NCBI GenBank assembly: GCA_023246715.1 | Contig: JAHFHZ010000005.1 | Location: 1-50,254, forward strand | DNA: 50,254 nucleotides | Source: Candidatus Magasanikiibacteriota bacterium | GTDB taxonomy: Bacteria; Patescibacteriota; Patescibacteriia; Magasanikbacterales; GWA2-37-8 | Direction of reading: 5' to 3' | Shown: positions 9,878 to 19,302 of the stretch, one piece after another | How positions within the stretch are numbered: the stretch's first letter is position 1 | Layout: the number at the start of each line of letters is the position of its first letter | Notes under the pieces: generated by a model | What the model was told of the DNA's origin: nothing | The model's input: the letters and a program-made list of their open reading frames with translations, nothing else | Databases searched by the model: none | Made by a program: the position numbers and the translations under genes

Positions 9878-10903
9878 TTAAAAGTTAAACACCGGCGGAA
9901 TCAAGCCAATCGCTACCAAGCTATTGATGATATTAAAAATCGCAAACAAAATCACGATCAGCCCGGCGCTTTTGAAGAATATTCCGGCTTTCGCGCTATT
10001 CTGAATGCTGAACGAACTAAAACTAATCAAGGCCAAAACCGGCAAAGTGCCGAGCGCAAAGATAAACATGGTCAACGCGCCTTTCAAAAAACTGCCGGTC
10101 GATAAGGTATAAATCTGCATGGATTGGGTAAAGCCGCAGGGAAAAAAGAAGGTGGCAATGCCGATCAATGCGGGGGTCAGCGTGTGGTTAAGTTTGGTGA
10201 CCGTAAACGCTTGGCGCGAAATGAATTTCGGCATGGCTGGTTGCAGGTGTTTGGTGAAGTTAAAAATATCTAAGAGGTTAATCCCGAGGAGTAGCATGGA
10301 GAGGCCAATAATAATGCCGAGCACAAACGTACCGACTGCTCCGAGTTGAAACGCAGCTCCGAGCGTGCCGATCACGCCCCCCAGAATAAAAAACGATGCT
10401 AAACGCCCGCCGTGAAACAAAAGTTGCGGACGGACTTTGTCGCCCTCTTTGGCAAACGTGGCGGACATAGAAAGCACGATCCCACCCACCACGGCCATGC
10501 ACGTTGACAACGAAGCGATAACGCCAATCACAAAGGCCGTACCATAGGTAACGCTTCCGGCATTCACCAAGTTCACAATCCCCAGCTTTTGGAGCAAGAT
10601 AAACAAAAAAGCAAAACCAAGAGCAACTGGAATGGCAATGGTAAATTCTTTCCAGTTAATCTGTTTCTTTTCCGGCTCCGTAGAAAGGGAATGCTCCGAC
10701 AGCAAACCGCTTAATTCTGCGGCAATTTCTGCTAATGGTTTATCACCAAAATCCCCGCATATTTCTACCGTTCGAGCGTGCAAGCTCGACTTAGCGGATG
10801 CTACGCCGGGGTGGTCAACCAATTCAGTTTCGGTCAGGATGACGCACGAGTTGCAATGCATGCCGTGAACGTGAAGGGTGTATATTTTTTGATTTGTATT
10901 CAT
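9878..10903 (-). CDS. HMA domain fused to TauE/SafE-DsbD-like transmembrane protein
   Basis: HVHGMHCNSCVILTE HMA motif followed by about six TM helices; overlaps copA. Confidence 0.85.
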   Translation of the reverse strand: MNTNQKIYTLHVHGMHCNSCVILTETELVDHPGVASAKSSLHARTVEICGDFGDKPLAEIAAELSGLLSEHSLSTEPEKKQINWKEFTIAIPVALGFAFLFILLQKLGIVNLVNAGSVTYGTAFVIGVIASLSTCMAVVGGIVLSMSATFAKEGDKVRPQLLFHGGRLASFFILGGVIGTLGAAFQLGAVGTFVLGIIIGLSMLLLGINLLDIFNFTKHLQPAMPKFISRQAFTVTKLNHTLTPALIGIATFFFPCGFTQSMQIYTLSTGSFLKGALTMFIFALGTLPVLALISFSSFSIQNSAKAGIFFKSAGLIVILFAIFNIINSLVAIGLIPPVFNF

Positions 10904-13194
10904 AATTTTTTGGTTTTAAGCCGTAGGGAATTAGACACAACCGAGACGCTCGAAAACGCCATCGCTAGCCCAGCGAACACGGGATTCAACAGCCAGCCAA
11001 AGATTGGATAAAATACTCCGGCCGCCAGGGGAATGCCGACAATATTATAGATAAAGGCCCAGAATAAATTCTGTTTGATTCCTCGCATGGTCATCTTGGA
11101 GAGCTTGATCGCTTTAATGAGTTTAGAAATATCCCCGCGCAGGAGCGTAATACCAGCGGATTCGATCGCCACATCCGTACCGGTCGCCATCGCAATCCCA
11201 ACATCAGCCTGGGCCAACGCCGGTGCGTCATTCACGCCGTCACCCGCCATCGCGACAATTTTGCCTTGTTTTTGTAGTTCTTTAATCTTTTTCAGTTTAT
11301 CTGCCGGTAGTACCTCGGCCACTACTTCGTCAATACCCACTTGATCGGCAATGGCGCGGGCGGTAGTTCTGTTATCCCCGGTGAGCATGACTACGCTGAT
11401 GCCAAGCCGGTGCAGCTCGGCCACAGCTTCTTTAGCTTCCGGCTTTATCGCGTCCGCGACAAACACCAGGCCCAGTATTTTTTCTTTCGTGGCCAAAATA
11501 ACTGGAGTTGCACCGGCCTGAGCTTCTTCGGCAATCACCTCAGGCGCTACTGACAGACCCAAGTCTTGAATCAAGGCGGTATTACCAGCGTAATATTCGA
11601 CATCATTAATAATTCCGGTAAGCCCTTTGCCTTTGATCGCCTCGAATTTTTCGACGGATACGAATGACAATTTTTTTTCGGACGCATAGGTCACGATGGC
11701 GTGAGCTATGGGGTGCTCGGATTTTTTCTCGAGCGAAGCCAGTATCGTCATGAGTTCGTCGTCTTTTTTATCGGAAAGATTTTTTATACCGATCAGTTCT
11801 GGCTTGCCTCTCGTGATGGTGCCGGTTTTATCCATTACGACGACAGTGGCTTTATGCAGTTTTTCAAGTGTTGCCGCATCTTTAATAAGAATTCCTTCTT
11901 TGGCACCTTTGCCCACGCCGACGATTATGGCGGTGGGTGTGGCGAGGCCGAGCGCACAGGGACAAGCGATAACGAGAATTCCCACAAAGGAAACCAAGCC
12001 GTATGATAGTGCTTGCGAAAATCCTAAGTAGCCCGTACCGATACTTAGCCAGGCAGCTAAAGCAACAACTGCTAGGATAAGTACTATCGGCACAAAGACG
12101 GCAGAAATTTTATCGGCGAGGGCTTGGATGGGGGCTTTACTTCCTTGTGCTTCTTGCACCATGGTAATAATTTGGGCAAGCATCGTTTCTGACCCGATTT
12201 TCGTAGCCCTGAATGTAAATGATCCGCTGGTATTGATGGTTCCGGCGACAACTGTATCGTCGGTATTCTTTTGTACCGGCATGGGTTCGCCGCTCACCAT
12301 TGATTCATCGACATAGGACGACCCTTCGGTAACAATTCCGTCCACGGGAATTTTTCCAGCCGGTTTAACAATTATTAGATCATCGTGTAACACTTGAGTA
12401 ACTGGGATTTCAATTTCCTGGCCACCCCGAATAACTAAGGCAGTCTTAGCTTGCAGGTTGAGGAGTTTTTCAATCGCGTCACCGGTTTTTAATTTTGACC
12501 GGGCTTCTAAATATTTGCCCAGAGTGATAAAAGTCACCACCACAATCGTCACATCATAATAGGTATGTTCGACATTAATAAACGGGCGCAGTGTTTCTTC
12601 AAACGCCGTAATAACGAAGCTGTAGATAAAAGCGGCCAGCGTGCCGATTCCGATCAGCGTATCCATATTGGCCTTGCCATAGCGGATAAACCGATAGACG
12701 CCGACGAGATATGGTTGGCCGACGACAAAGAGGGTGTAGGTCGCAAAAATGGGGAGGAGGTGATGGAAAAATTCTTTCCAAATGTAGGGAGTCGCTGGGA
12801 CTAGGTTAAATTGCGCCAAAATATCTGAGGTCATGACAAAAATACTGAAAATAGTCAACGGGATGACGGACAGCACTTTGCGTCTGAAAGCAGCGAGTTC
12901 GGCTAATTTTTCTTCTTTGGATTGCTGCAATCCCAGATGGGTCGCGTGTTCATCTGGGGACATGCCCATTTCTTTCGTTGCGGGGATAGCTAAAGAATAG
13001 CCAAACGGTTCGATCTTTTTGGAAAGCTCATGCGGATTAGTTTTAGTCTCATCCCAATTCACCTTGGCGGTTTCCGTGCCATAGTTCACTTCGGCCGAAG
13101 CAACACCCGGCACTTTTTTAAAGGTTTTTTCAATCGTACCGGCGCACGAGGCGCAATGCATGCCTTTGATTCTGAAAATTTGATGAGCGTTCAT
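10900..13194 (-). CDS. copA: Copper-translocating P1B-type ATPase
   Basis: GMHCASCAG HMA; VIACPCALGLATPTA; DKTGTIT; GDGVNDAPAL. Confidence 0.95.
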   Translation of the reverse strand: MNAHQIFRIKGMHCASCAGTIEKTFKKVPGVASAEVNYGTETAKVNWDETKTNPHELSKKIEPFGYSLAIPATKEMGMSPDEHATHLGLQQSKEEKLAELAAFRRKVLSVIPLTIFSIFVMTSDILAQFNLVPATPYIWKEFFHHLLPIFATYTLFVVGQPYLVGVYRFIRYGKANMDTLIGIGTLAAFIYSFVITAFEETLRPFINVEHTYYDVTIVVVTFITLGKYLEARSKLKTGDAIEKLLNLQAKTALVIRGGQEIEIPVTQVLHDDLIIVKPAGKIPVDGIVTEGSSYVDESMVSGEPMPVQKNTDDTVVAGTINTSGSFTFRATKIGSETMLAQIITMVQEAQGSKAPIQALADKISAVFVPIVLILAVVALAAWLSIGTGYLGFSQALSYGLVSFVGILVIACPCALGLATPTAIIVGVGKGAKEGILIKDAATLEKLHKATVVVMDKTGTITRGKPELIGIKNLSDKKDDELMTILASLEKKSEHPIAHAIVTYASEKKLSFVSVEKFEAIKGKGLTGIINDVEYYAGNTALIQDLGLSVAPEVIAEEAQAGATPVILATKEKILGLVFVADAIKPEAKEAVAELHRLGISVVMLTGDNRTTARAIADQVGIDEVVAEVLPADKLKKIKELQKQGKIVAMAGDGVNDAPALAQADVGIAMATGTDVAIESAGITLLRGDISKLIKAIKLSKMTMRGIKQNLFWAFIYNIVGIPLAAGVFYPIFGWLLNPVFAGLAMAFSSVSVVSNSLRLKTKKL

Positions 13195-13196
13195 AC

Positions 13197-13466
13197 TTAA
13201 TTGGAGAGATTATAAATTTTGAGCAGTTCGTCAATCGCTTTCTTTTTATTATCGATGAGCTGGTGAGCTACGCAGGTGTCGAGATGCCCAGCCAGGAGCT
13301 CGCGTTTGGCGGTTTTAAGGAGGCCAATCACGCTATCCACCTGTTGGATGATTTCGGGGCAGTAACGATCCGCTTCGACCATCTCCACGACTTTGCCAAG
13401 CGTGCCCCGCGCCTGTTTGGCGCATTTGAGGGATTTTTGTTTATTAGATTTTAATAGTTTTACCAT
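13197..13466 (-). CDS. csoR: CsoR-family metal-sensitive transcriptional repressor
   Basis: DUF156-type helical protein: 'ARGTLGKVVEMVEADRYCPEIIQQVDSVIGLLKTAKRELLAGHLDTCV', Cys and H..TC metal-site pattern. Confidence 0.9.
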   Translation of the reverse strand: MVKLLKSNKQKSLKCAKQARGTLGKVVEMVEADRYCPEIIQQVDSVIGLLKTAKRELLAGHLDTCVAHQLIDNKKKAIDELLKIYNLSN

Positions 13467-13491
13467 AGAATTATAGGATTAAGTAACCTAT

Positions 13492-13508
13492 AACCTATAG
13501 TATAGGTT
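13492..13508. promoter_or_regulatory. Perfect dyad AACCTATA-G-TATAGGTT, candidate CsoR operator overlapping the csoR -10
   Basis: Perfect palindrome with an extra AACCTATA half-site at 13485-13492; minus-strand promoter TTGCAT (13522-13527) -N17- TATACT (13499-13504). Confidence 0.6.
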
Positions 13509-13660
13509 ATTTCAATTTTTGATGCAAATTCTGTAATGAGCCAGAAAAAGATTTTGGAAGAAGAAGTTATCCGTTCTGAACAAAAGCAGTATGATCGGCT
13601 CGAACCTTGTTCTCGAAACGAAAAAAGCCCACGGGTTAGCCACGGGTGCATGGTCGTTGT

Positions 13661-13735
13661 TGGTAGCCCCAACGGGAATCGAACCCGTGTTACCACATTG
13701 AAAGCGTGGTGTCCTAGCCACTAGACGATGGGGCC
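13661..13735 (-). tRNA. tRNA-Glu (UUC), 3' CCA encoded
   Basis: ggccccatcgtctagtggctaggacaccacgctttcaatgtggtaacacgggttcgattcccgttggggctacca on the minus strand; full cloverleaf, anticodon TTC. Confidence 0.95.
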
Positions 13736-13984
13736 ATTATTTGGTACTAAGCGTTCAATCGCCGCCCTACTTTTTCATTTTTTAGTTGTTGTAAATCATC
13801 AGTGCTGCCGACGTAATTCGATCAAAACCGAAATCGGTATGGGGCCGCTTAAATTGAACGGTGCTATAGTATATTTTTTTGCAAAAGAAGTCAATAGTTT
13901 GTTTAAAATAAAAAAAGACCTTTGTAAGTCTGTGTTACGTGAGGAAAGGGGGGTGGCGGAGCCGCGCGCCACGGGGTGAGGGGG

Positions 13985-14002
13985 GCTGCCTGCGGTGGCA
14001 GC
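13985..14002 (-). terminator. Hairpin GCTGCC-TGCGGT-GGCAGC directly after the 14003 stop codon
   Basis: Perfect 6-bp GC stem immediately downstream of the minus-strand stop; no U-run. Confidence 0.4.
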
Positions 14003-14356
14003 TTAGTATAGATCGGGGTCGGTCGAGCTCCCGCCCCCAATTGGGCGGAAATTTTCCCTCAGGATCTTGATTAGCATGGCAATTTTGAACCCTTCAAAAT
14101 GCACAAACTTCTCCGCCCGGAGCGGAGCGAGGAAGTGGACCGGAGTTTGATACCCCGGTCCGCGCGCCTCGAGGAAAGCTGCGCGATCCTCGGCGTTGAG
14201 CACCACCGGGATCTGCCCGGCGGTTAAACGGACCGTGATCGCGGCTGGTGTGTCCGCGCTCGGGGGCAGCGAGATCAGGTGCTGCGCTGGGGCGGTCCTG
14301 GCGGTCGGCACGGCCGGCGGTGCAACCCCTTTGCGAGCATGTGGTCGACGCGACAT
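14003..14356 (-). CDS. Hypothetical basic/Pro-rich protein, GC-rich cassette
   Basis: Start MSRRPHARKGVAPP at 14356 with RBS aaggagg; own TTGACA-N17-TAGCCT promoter. Confidence 0.6.
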   Translation of the reverse strand: MSRRPHARKGVAPPAVPTARTAPAQHLISLPPSADTPAAITVRLTAGQIPVVLNAEDRAAFLEARGPGYQTPVHFLAPLRAEKFVHFEGFKIAMLIKILRENFRPIGGGSSTDPDLY

Positions 14357-14456
14357 GGCGCCCTCCTTTTCAACTCTGTGATGTTGAGCGTGATGTCTGA
14401 AAAATAGCGTTATTTTCCAAACATCACACCCAACAATCGTTAAAGAACGACACTGA

Positions 14457-14485
14457 AGGCTAGCACATTTTCGGGGTTTTGTCAA
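14457..14485 (-). promoter_or_regulatory. Sigma70-type promoter TTGACA-N17-TAGCCT
   Basis: -35 at 14480-14485, -10 at 14457-14462 (minus strand). Confidence 0.7.
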
Positions 14486-14590
14486 GATACCCCGGTGCTC
14501 GCCAAAAATATATAATGGTCTTACTGTAGCACATTTTTGCTTGGTCAACAACGCTTTGGCTTGCTCAAAAATTGAGCTTGTTTAGATAAC

Positions 14591-14620
14591 AAAAAGCCTG
14601 AATCGGTAATATTCAGGCTT
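14591..14620 (-). terminator. Intrinsic terminator downstream of rnj
   Basis: AAGCCTGAAT-N7-ATTCAGGCTT stem followed by U-run on the minus strand. Confidence 0.85.
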
Positions 14621-14648
14621 GTTGGTTGTGTGTATGTGGGTAGGGCGA

Positions 14649-16670
14649 TTAGACTTCGATTACCACCGGCAGGATCATGGGGCGTTTTTCGGTTTTGGTG
14701 AACAGGAACTGGCCCACGTAATCGCGGATTTTATTGCGGATGTTGTTCGTATCTGTCCACGACAGGGGGTCGGATTCCACCACCATCTTTTTCACCCGGT
14801 GCCGGAGGTCTTCGATGAGTTCTTTATGATCTTTTAGAAAGACAAAGCCGCGGGAAATAATATCTGGATTCTGGACGAGTTTGCCGCTCTTGCTGTCAAC
14901 AGTGGCGATAATAACGACCATGCCGTCTTCGGCGAGTACTTGCCGGTCGCGCAGCACGACATGCTGCGAGTCCGAAATGCCAAGGCCATCCACGAACACA
15001 TATTCGCTGGGGGCTTTTTTGTTGGTCATTTTCAGGCTACCTTGGGAGAGTTCGATGATTGATCCGTTATCTGGCACCAGGATTTTTTCGAGCGGGAAGC
15101 CGTTTTTGACAGCCAAGTTGCGCGCTTCTTTGAGGAAGAAGTGGTTGGCATACACCGGGATGTAATAATCCGGTTTAACTTGGCTGAGCATGTCCACGAT
15201 ATCGCGCCGGGTACCGTGGCCCGACACATGCACGTCCATGAGGTCGCCGTGAATAACATAATCGACCTGGCGGTAAATATTGTCTTTGAGGCGCTGCACG
15301 CTGCGTTCGTTGCCGGGGATAACCGAAGAGGAGAAAATAACCGTGTCATTTTTACGGAAGCGCAGATACTTATGTTCGCGCCGCACAATGCGATTAAGCG
15401 CCGCGTTTTCTTCGCCTTGCGCCCCGGTACAAACGACTACTATTTTATTCTCGGGGTATTTATCGGCTTCGCGTACGTCAATTTGCACGCCTTTGCCGAC
15501 TTTTATATAACCAAGTTCACGGGCGATTTCGATATTCATCTTCATGCTGTAGCCTTCAAGCACTACAAATTTACCAAGTTTTTGCGCCGCTTCAAGCACC
15601 CACTTCACCCGTTCCACCATAGAAGAGAAGGTGGCCAAAATCACGCGCCCCGGAGCATTTTGTAGAATTTCTGTCAGGTTTTTATAGAGTTCTTCGTGCG
15701 TGGCATGGCGGCCTTCGCGAATGGCCCCCAGGCTTTCGAGCATGAGAACGCTCGGACGCTTCACTTTTTGGAGTTGATCGTAGTAAATATGGGTTGAACC
15801 ATCGTCTTCGCGTTCCATGGTCCAATCGCCGGCATGTATGACGCTGCCCGCTGGGGTTTCGAGGATCGTTCCCATGGAATCCATGATGGAGTGTTCTACC
15901 TGGAAAAATTTTACGCGGAAAATACCAAGCTGAATGACATCGTGGATGCTCTTAACCGCAATGGTTCTGAGTCGATTGCCAGTATCTTTTTTATAATCTT
16001 CCTGGCGGTGTTTAATCATGGCGAGCGTCAGCGGCATGCCAACAATCGGAGGATTGCCCAGTTTTTCCAGCAGGATAGGAGCCGCGCCGATATGATCCAG
16101 GTGGCCGTGGCTAAAAATAACGCCGCGGATATTTTTTTCCTTGCCGATTAAGTACTTGGTGTTCGGGATCACATAATCAATACCCGGCATATCTTCTTCG
16201 GGGAACTGCACGCCCATGTCGAGGATAATAATATCGTCGCCATATTCGTAAATGGTCATGTTGCGCCCGACTTCTTCGCAACCGCCGATCGGAATAATGC
16301 GCAGGATGCCTTTGTCGTCAGTCGGCATTTCGCCGGAAGCATGTGTCGGAACAAAACGATTTGGCCGCGGCCCGCGGGCTGGAAAGCGGTTAGTGTCGGG
16401 AAAGGGTCGACGGCCTGTGCTTGGTTTGCCGGAGGCAGGCCGCGGGCTCAATTGGTGGGGGCTCTTGGGAGCTACTTTGAATTGTGGAATGGGGCTGGCG
16501 GCAACAGGGGCGGGGATTGTGCTTGGGGCAGAGGAGGGGGCGGCGCGGCGCACAAAGGGTCGGCTGGTGCCAGCGGCAGCGACCGGGCGGGGCCGACGTT
16601 CAAATGGTGTCGGGGCAGCGCGAAAACGTTTCGCTCCGCCAGGGGGAGGGGAGAAAGTTGGGGAGTTCAT
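14649..16670 (-). CDS. rnj: Ribonuclease J
   Basis: IIPIGGCEEVGRNMT, FSHGHLDHIGAAP, beta-CASP and C-terminal regions; Pro/Arg-rich N-terminal extension. Confidence 0.93.
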   Translation of the reverse strand: MNSPTFSPPPGGAKRFRAAPTPFERRPRPVAAAGTSRPFVRRAAPSSAPSTIPAPVAASPIPQFKVAPKSPHQLSPRPASGKPSTGRRPFPDTNRFPARGPRPNRFVPTHASGEMPTDDKGILRIIPIGGCEEVGRNMTIYEYGDDIIILDMGVQFPEEDMPGIDYVIPNTKYLIGKEKNIRGVIFSHGHLDHIGAAPILLEKLGNPPIVGMPLTLAMIKHRQEDYKKDTGNRLRTIAVKSIHDVIQLGIFRVKFFQVEHSIMDSMGTILETPAGSVIHAGDWTMEREDDGSTHIYYDQLQKVKRPSVLMLESLGAIREGRHATHEELYKNLTEILQNAPGRVILATFSSMVERVKWVLEAAQKLGKFVVLEGYSMKMNIEIARELGYIKVGKGVQIDVREADKYPENKIVVVCTGAQGEENAALNRIVRREHKYLRFRKNDTVIFSSSVIPGNERSVQRLKDNIYRQVDYVIHGDLMDVHVSGHGTRRDIVDMLSQVKPDYYIPVYANHFFLKEARNLAVKNGFPLEKILVPDNGSIIELSQGSLKMTNKKAPSEYVFVDGLGISDSQHVVLRDRQVLAEDGMVVIIATVDSKSGKLVQNPDIISRGFVFLKDHKELIEDLRHRVKKMVVESDPLSWTDTNNIRNKIRDYVGQFLFTKTEKRPMILPVVIEV

Positions 16671-16821
16671 AATTTTAGAGTAACGAGTAGTTCAAATTAA
16701 ATTAAGTTTTAAATTAAATCAGAAGTTTTAACTAGTGGTGATAAGATTAAGAATAAGAGGAAAGAAACGCGTGAGGCGTTTTAAATGGGGTGAGTTTACA
16801 AAATGGTATGGACCGATTATG

Positions 16822-16905
16822 TGCCGAAGAGAGGACTCGAACCTCCAAGGGGTTGCCCCCACTAGCTCCTGAAGCTAGCGTGTCTACCAGTTTCACCACT
16901 TCGGC
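16822..16905 (-). tRNA. tRNA-Leu (CAG), CCA not encoded
   Basis: gccgaagtggtgaaactggtagacacgctagcttcaggagctagtgggggcaacccc...ggttcgagtcctctcttcggca on the minus strand; long variable arm, anticodon CAG. Confidence 0.93.
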
Positions 16906-16950
16906 CTAGTTTGCGCCTTAGAGTGTAGGGTAAAGCGTTGAAAAAGTCAA

Positions 16951-18705
16951 TTATTGCCAGTGCCGTTTAGTTTTTACATACCAGTTGGTGAGTTTGCTGT
17001 AACGTTCAGAGGGCTCCGAGAGGAGTTTATCGAACGCTACCCCCTTGATTGTTTTACGACTGGCCAGGGAATAGGTTGGCTCATACAGGAAAATTGCCGG
17101 AAGTTCGTCGGCCAATAGATTCTGGAATTTAATTAATAATTGATTGCGTTCACTATCACTGCCACTGGACCGGGCTTGTTCGAGCAGTTTATCGCCAACT
17201 CGATCCGAAAATTGAGCCAGGTTTAATCCGGGGTAATTGCCTTGGGAAGAGTGCCAAAAGGCGAACAGATCAGGGTCGCCGCCCAAAATTTCACTATAGA
17301 GCAACACATCATACCGCCGGTTGCGTACTGCGTCTTTGGCCAGCTGATCGCTATCCACTTCTTCGATGGTGGTTTTGACGCCAATGGCTTCCCAGGCTTT
17401 GGCTACCAATTCGGCAATCGCTTGGTATTCCGGTGCGGCAGTAGTGGTGAGGGTTAAACTCAAAATGCGATTTTGACTGTCTTTGCGGTAAAACGCTTGA
17501 GTGGGGCTCATTTCCGCGCGCACGGCGGCAGTGATTTCGTCTTCAATTCCCTGCAGCGTGCTGGAAACTGTGCCGGGGTCGGTACTCGTGCTGCTTTTGA
17601 GTGCCGCGATTTCTTCGTCGTAGTTTTTGAGCAGTATGTTGTGCCGCAATTGGAAGTATTCTTCGGGTTCAACGCGGTTCCAGTTTTTGTCGAGTAGTTC
17701 GTTGGCGGCGGTTACATCTAAGGGGTATCTTTTTACTTCCGGGGCAAACGCGGGGCTGCCAGGCGCGATTGGGCCATCGAGGATTACGGTGGGGTTTTTA
17801 AGGGCGGTTTTGACTAGCTGGGCTTTATCAAAGCTTTTGGCCAGCGCTTGGCGCAGCGCCAAATCTTTTAAAACGGGTTGTGATTCTTGATTAAAAAAGA
17901 GGGCGACGTATTGCGAGAGCCGTAAGGAGTAAAAGTTGAATTCTCGGTTGGATAATTTTTCGGTCGCGGAGAGGGGAATAAAACTCAGTACGTCGACGTT
18001 GCCACTTTGTAATTCCGGCACCGGTTCTTCGTAGTTATCAAAAAAATTGAAGGTTAATTCGTTTAGGAACGGTTTTTTTTGATAGTAGTTGGTATTTTGC
18101 GCTAACGTATAATTTTGAATTCGCCCCGAATCATCTTTGGATAATTTCAGGAATTTCCACGGGCCGCTGCCGATGGGCTGTAAATTATATTTTGCCAAGC
18201 GTAATTGGCTGGGGGCAATGTCGCCCCAAATGTGTTCGGGAATAATGCCGAGCGTAAGCGACGCGATAAACGGCGCGAAAGGCTCTTTAAGGGTGAAACC
18301 AACGGTCAGGTCGCTGAGTTGATTCACCGTAATGCCTTGCCAAGCGCTGATCAGAGGGCTGTTGGTTTCGGGGTTTTGAACACTTTGAACGGTGAATACA
18401 ACATCGCGCGCGGTCAAAGGTTCGCCGTCGCTCCAGCGTAAATCGGGCTTAAGAGTCACTTCGTACGTGAGGTGATCAGCGCTGGAAGTGACTGATTGAG
18501 CCAAATTCGACACCGGGTTGCCGGCTCCGTCGTAACGCAACAGGCCGGAATAAATCAGCGAGGTAAGATCGGTGTCAACATCGCTGCCGCCCGCAAATAA
18601 CGGGTTGATATATTTGGGCTGCCCGATGAGTGCTTCTTTATATGTGCCACCGGCGGCAGGTTGTTTGACGTAGTGTTTATTGATGGCTACCGCTCCCCAC
18701 AACAC
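16951..18705 (-). CDS. Peptide ABC transporter substrate-binding protein (SBP_bac_5), N-terminus interrupted by in-frame TGA at 18793-18795
   Basis: 'GTYKEALIGQPKYINPLFAGGSDVDTDLTSLIYSGLLRYDGAGNPVSNLAQSV' SBP family 5 pattern; same frame continues upstream past TGA to a GTG at 18898-18900. Confidence 0.88.
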   Translation of the reverse strand: MLWGAVAINKHYVKQPAAGGTYKEALIGQPKYINPLFAGGSDVDTDLTSLIYSGLLRYDGAGNPVSNLAQSVTSSADHLTYEVTLKPDLRWSDGEPLTARDVVFTVQSVQNPETNSPLISAWQGITVNQLSDLTVGFTLKEPFAPFIASLTLGIIPEHIWGDIAPSQLRLAKYNLQPIGSGPWKFLKLSKDDSGRIQNYTLAQNTNYYQKKPFLNELTFNFFDNYEEPVPELQSGNVDVLSFIPLSATEKLSNREFNFYSLRLSQYVALFFNQESQPVLKDLALRQALAKSFDKAQLVKTALKNPTVILDGPIAPGSPAFAPEVKRYPLDVTAANELLDKNWNRVEPEEYFQLRHNILLKNYDEEIAALKSSTSTDPGTVSSTLQGIEDEITAAVRAEMSPTQAFYRKDSQNRILSLTLTTTAAPEYQAIAELVAKAWEAIGVKTTIEEVDSDQLAKDAVRNRRYDVLLYSEILGGDPDLFAFWHSSQGNYPGLNLAQFSDRVGDKLLEQARSSGSDSERNQLLIKFQNLLADELPAIFLYEPTYSLASRKTIKGVAFDKLLSEPSERYSKLTNWYVKTKRHWQ

Positions 18706-19010
18706 CGTGGTCAGGGCAATGATTCCGTTGAGCGCGACAACAATTCGGCGTTCCGGTACGCTTAAAAATTGCCAAATATACTTAATTTGCGATCAACCGG
18801 GTAGCGAGCGAGCTGAGAGTTTGGTCAGCCATTTTTTGTCCAAATCCGCGGAAGTCGGCGCCGGTTTTTTGGAACGGTTGAACAGATTGATTAACTTCAC
18901 AAACAGACACGTTATTAAGAGAGTGCCATTTGAAGGCGAGAATTCGGAAGCAATATTCTAATTTGAAGCAAGTCTGCGATTGCCAACGAGTGCGGGAAGG
19001 CGCCGATGTT

Positions 19011-19229
19011 TTAGAACACCAAGCGAATCAAGGCGATGGCAAAAAAAGCAACGGAGAGGCCAATGGTGAAATAATGAAGTATTTTATCTACGCCGCGTTT
19101 GGTGCTATAGATGTTGCTGGAGCCACCAAAAACACCGCTTAACCCGGAGCCTTTTTGCTGAAGCAAAATGCTGATCACCAATAGCGCGGAGAGGCCGATT
19201 TCAATACTGTTGTAGATCGTTTCTTTCAT
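19011..19229 (-). CDS. secG: Preprotein translocase subunit SecG
   Basis: Two TM helices, 'ILLQQKGSGLSGVFGGSSNIYSTKRGVDKIL'. Confidence 0.92.
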   Translation of the reverse strand: MKETIYNSIEIGLSALLVISILLQQKGSGLSGVFGGSSNIYSTKRGVDKILHYFTIGLSVAFFAIALIRLVF

Positions 19230-19268
19230 AGATGGATCAAACCTTCAAAGGGTAAGAATGTAGCGTTT

Positions 19269-19297
19269 AGTGTACTATACTAGCCCGATATTGTCAA
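19269..19297 (-). promoter_or_regulatory. secG promoter TTGACA-N17-TACACT
   Basis: -35 at 19292-19297, -10 at 19269-19274 (minus strand). Confidence 0.7.
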
Positions 19298-19302
19298 TGC
19301 AT

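Noticed and set aside
16252-16700. Overlapping + strand ORFs rich in Gly/Arg
   Set aside because: Antisense to the Pro/Arg-rich N-terminal extension of RNase J; no RBS or homology-like content
18793-18795. UGA recoded genome-wide (Gracilibacteria/Absconditabacteria-like)
   Set aside because: RF2 (prfB) is present with SPF and GGQ motifs, and several genes use TGA as their terminal stop, e.g. mutM; a local event is more likely
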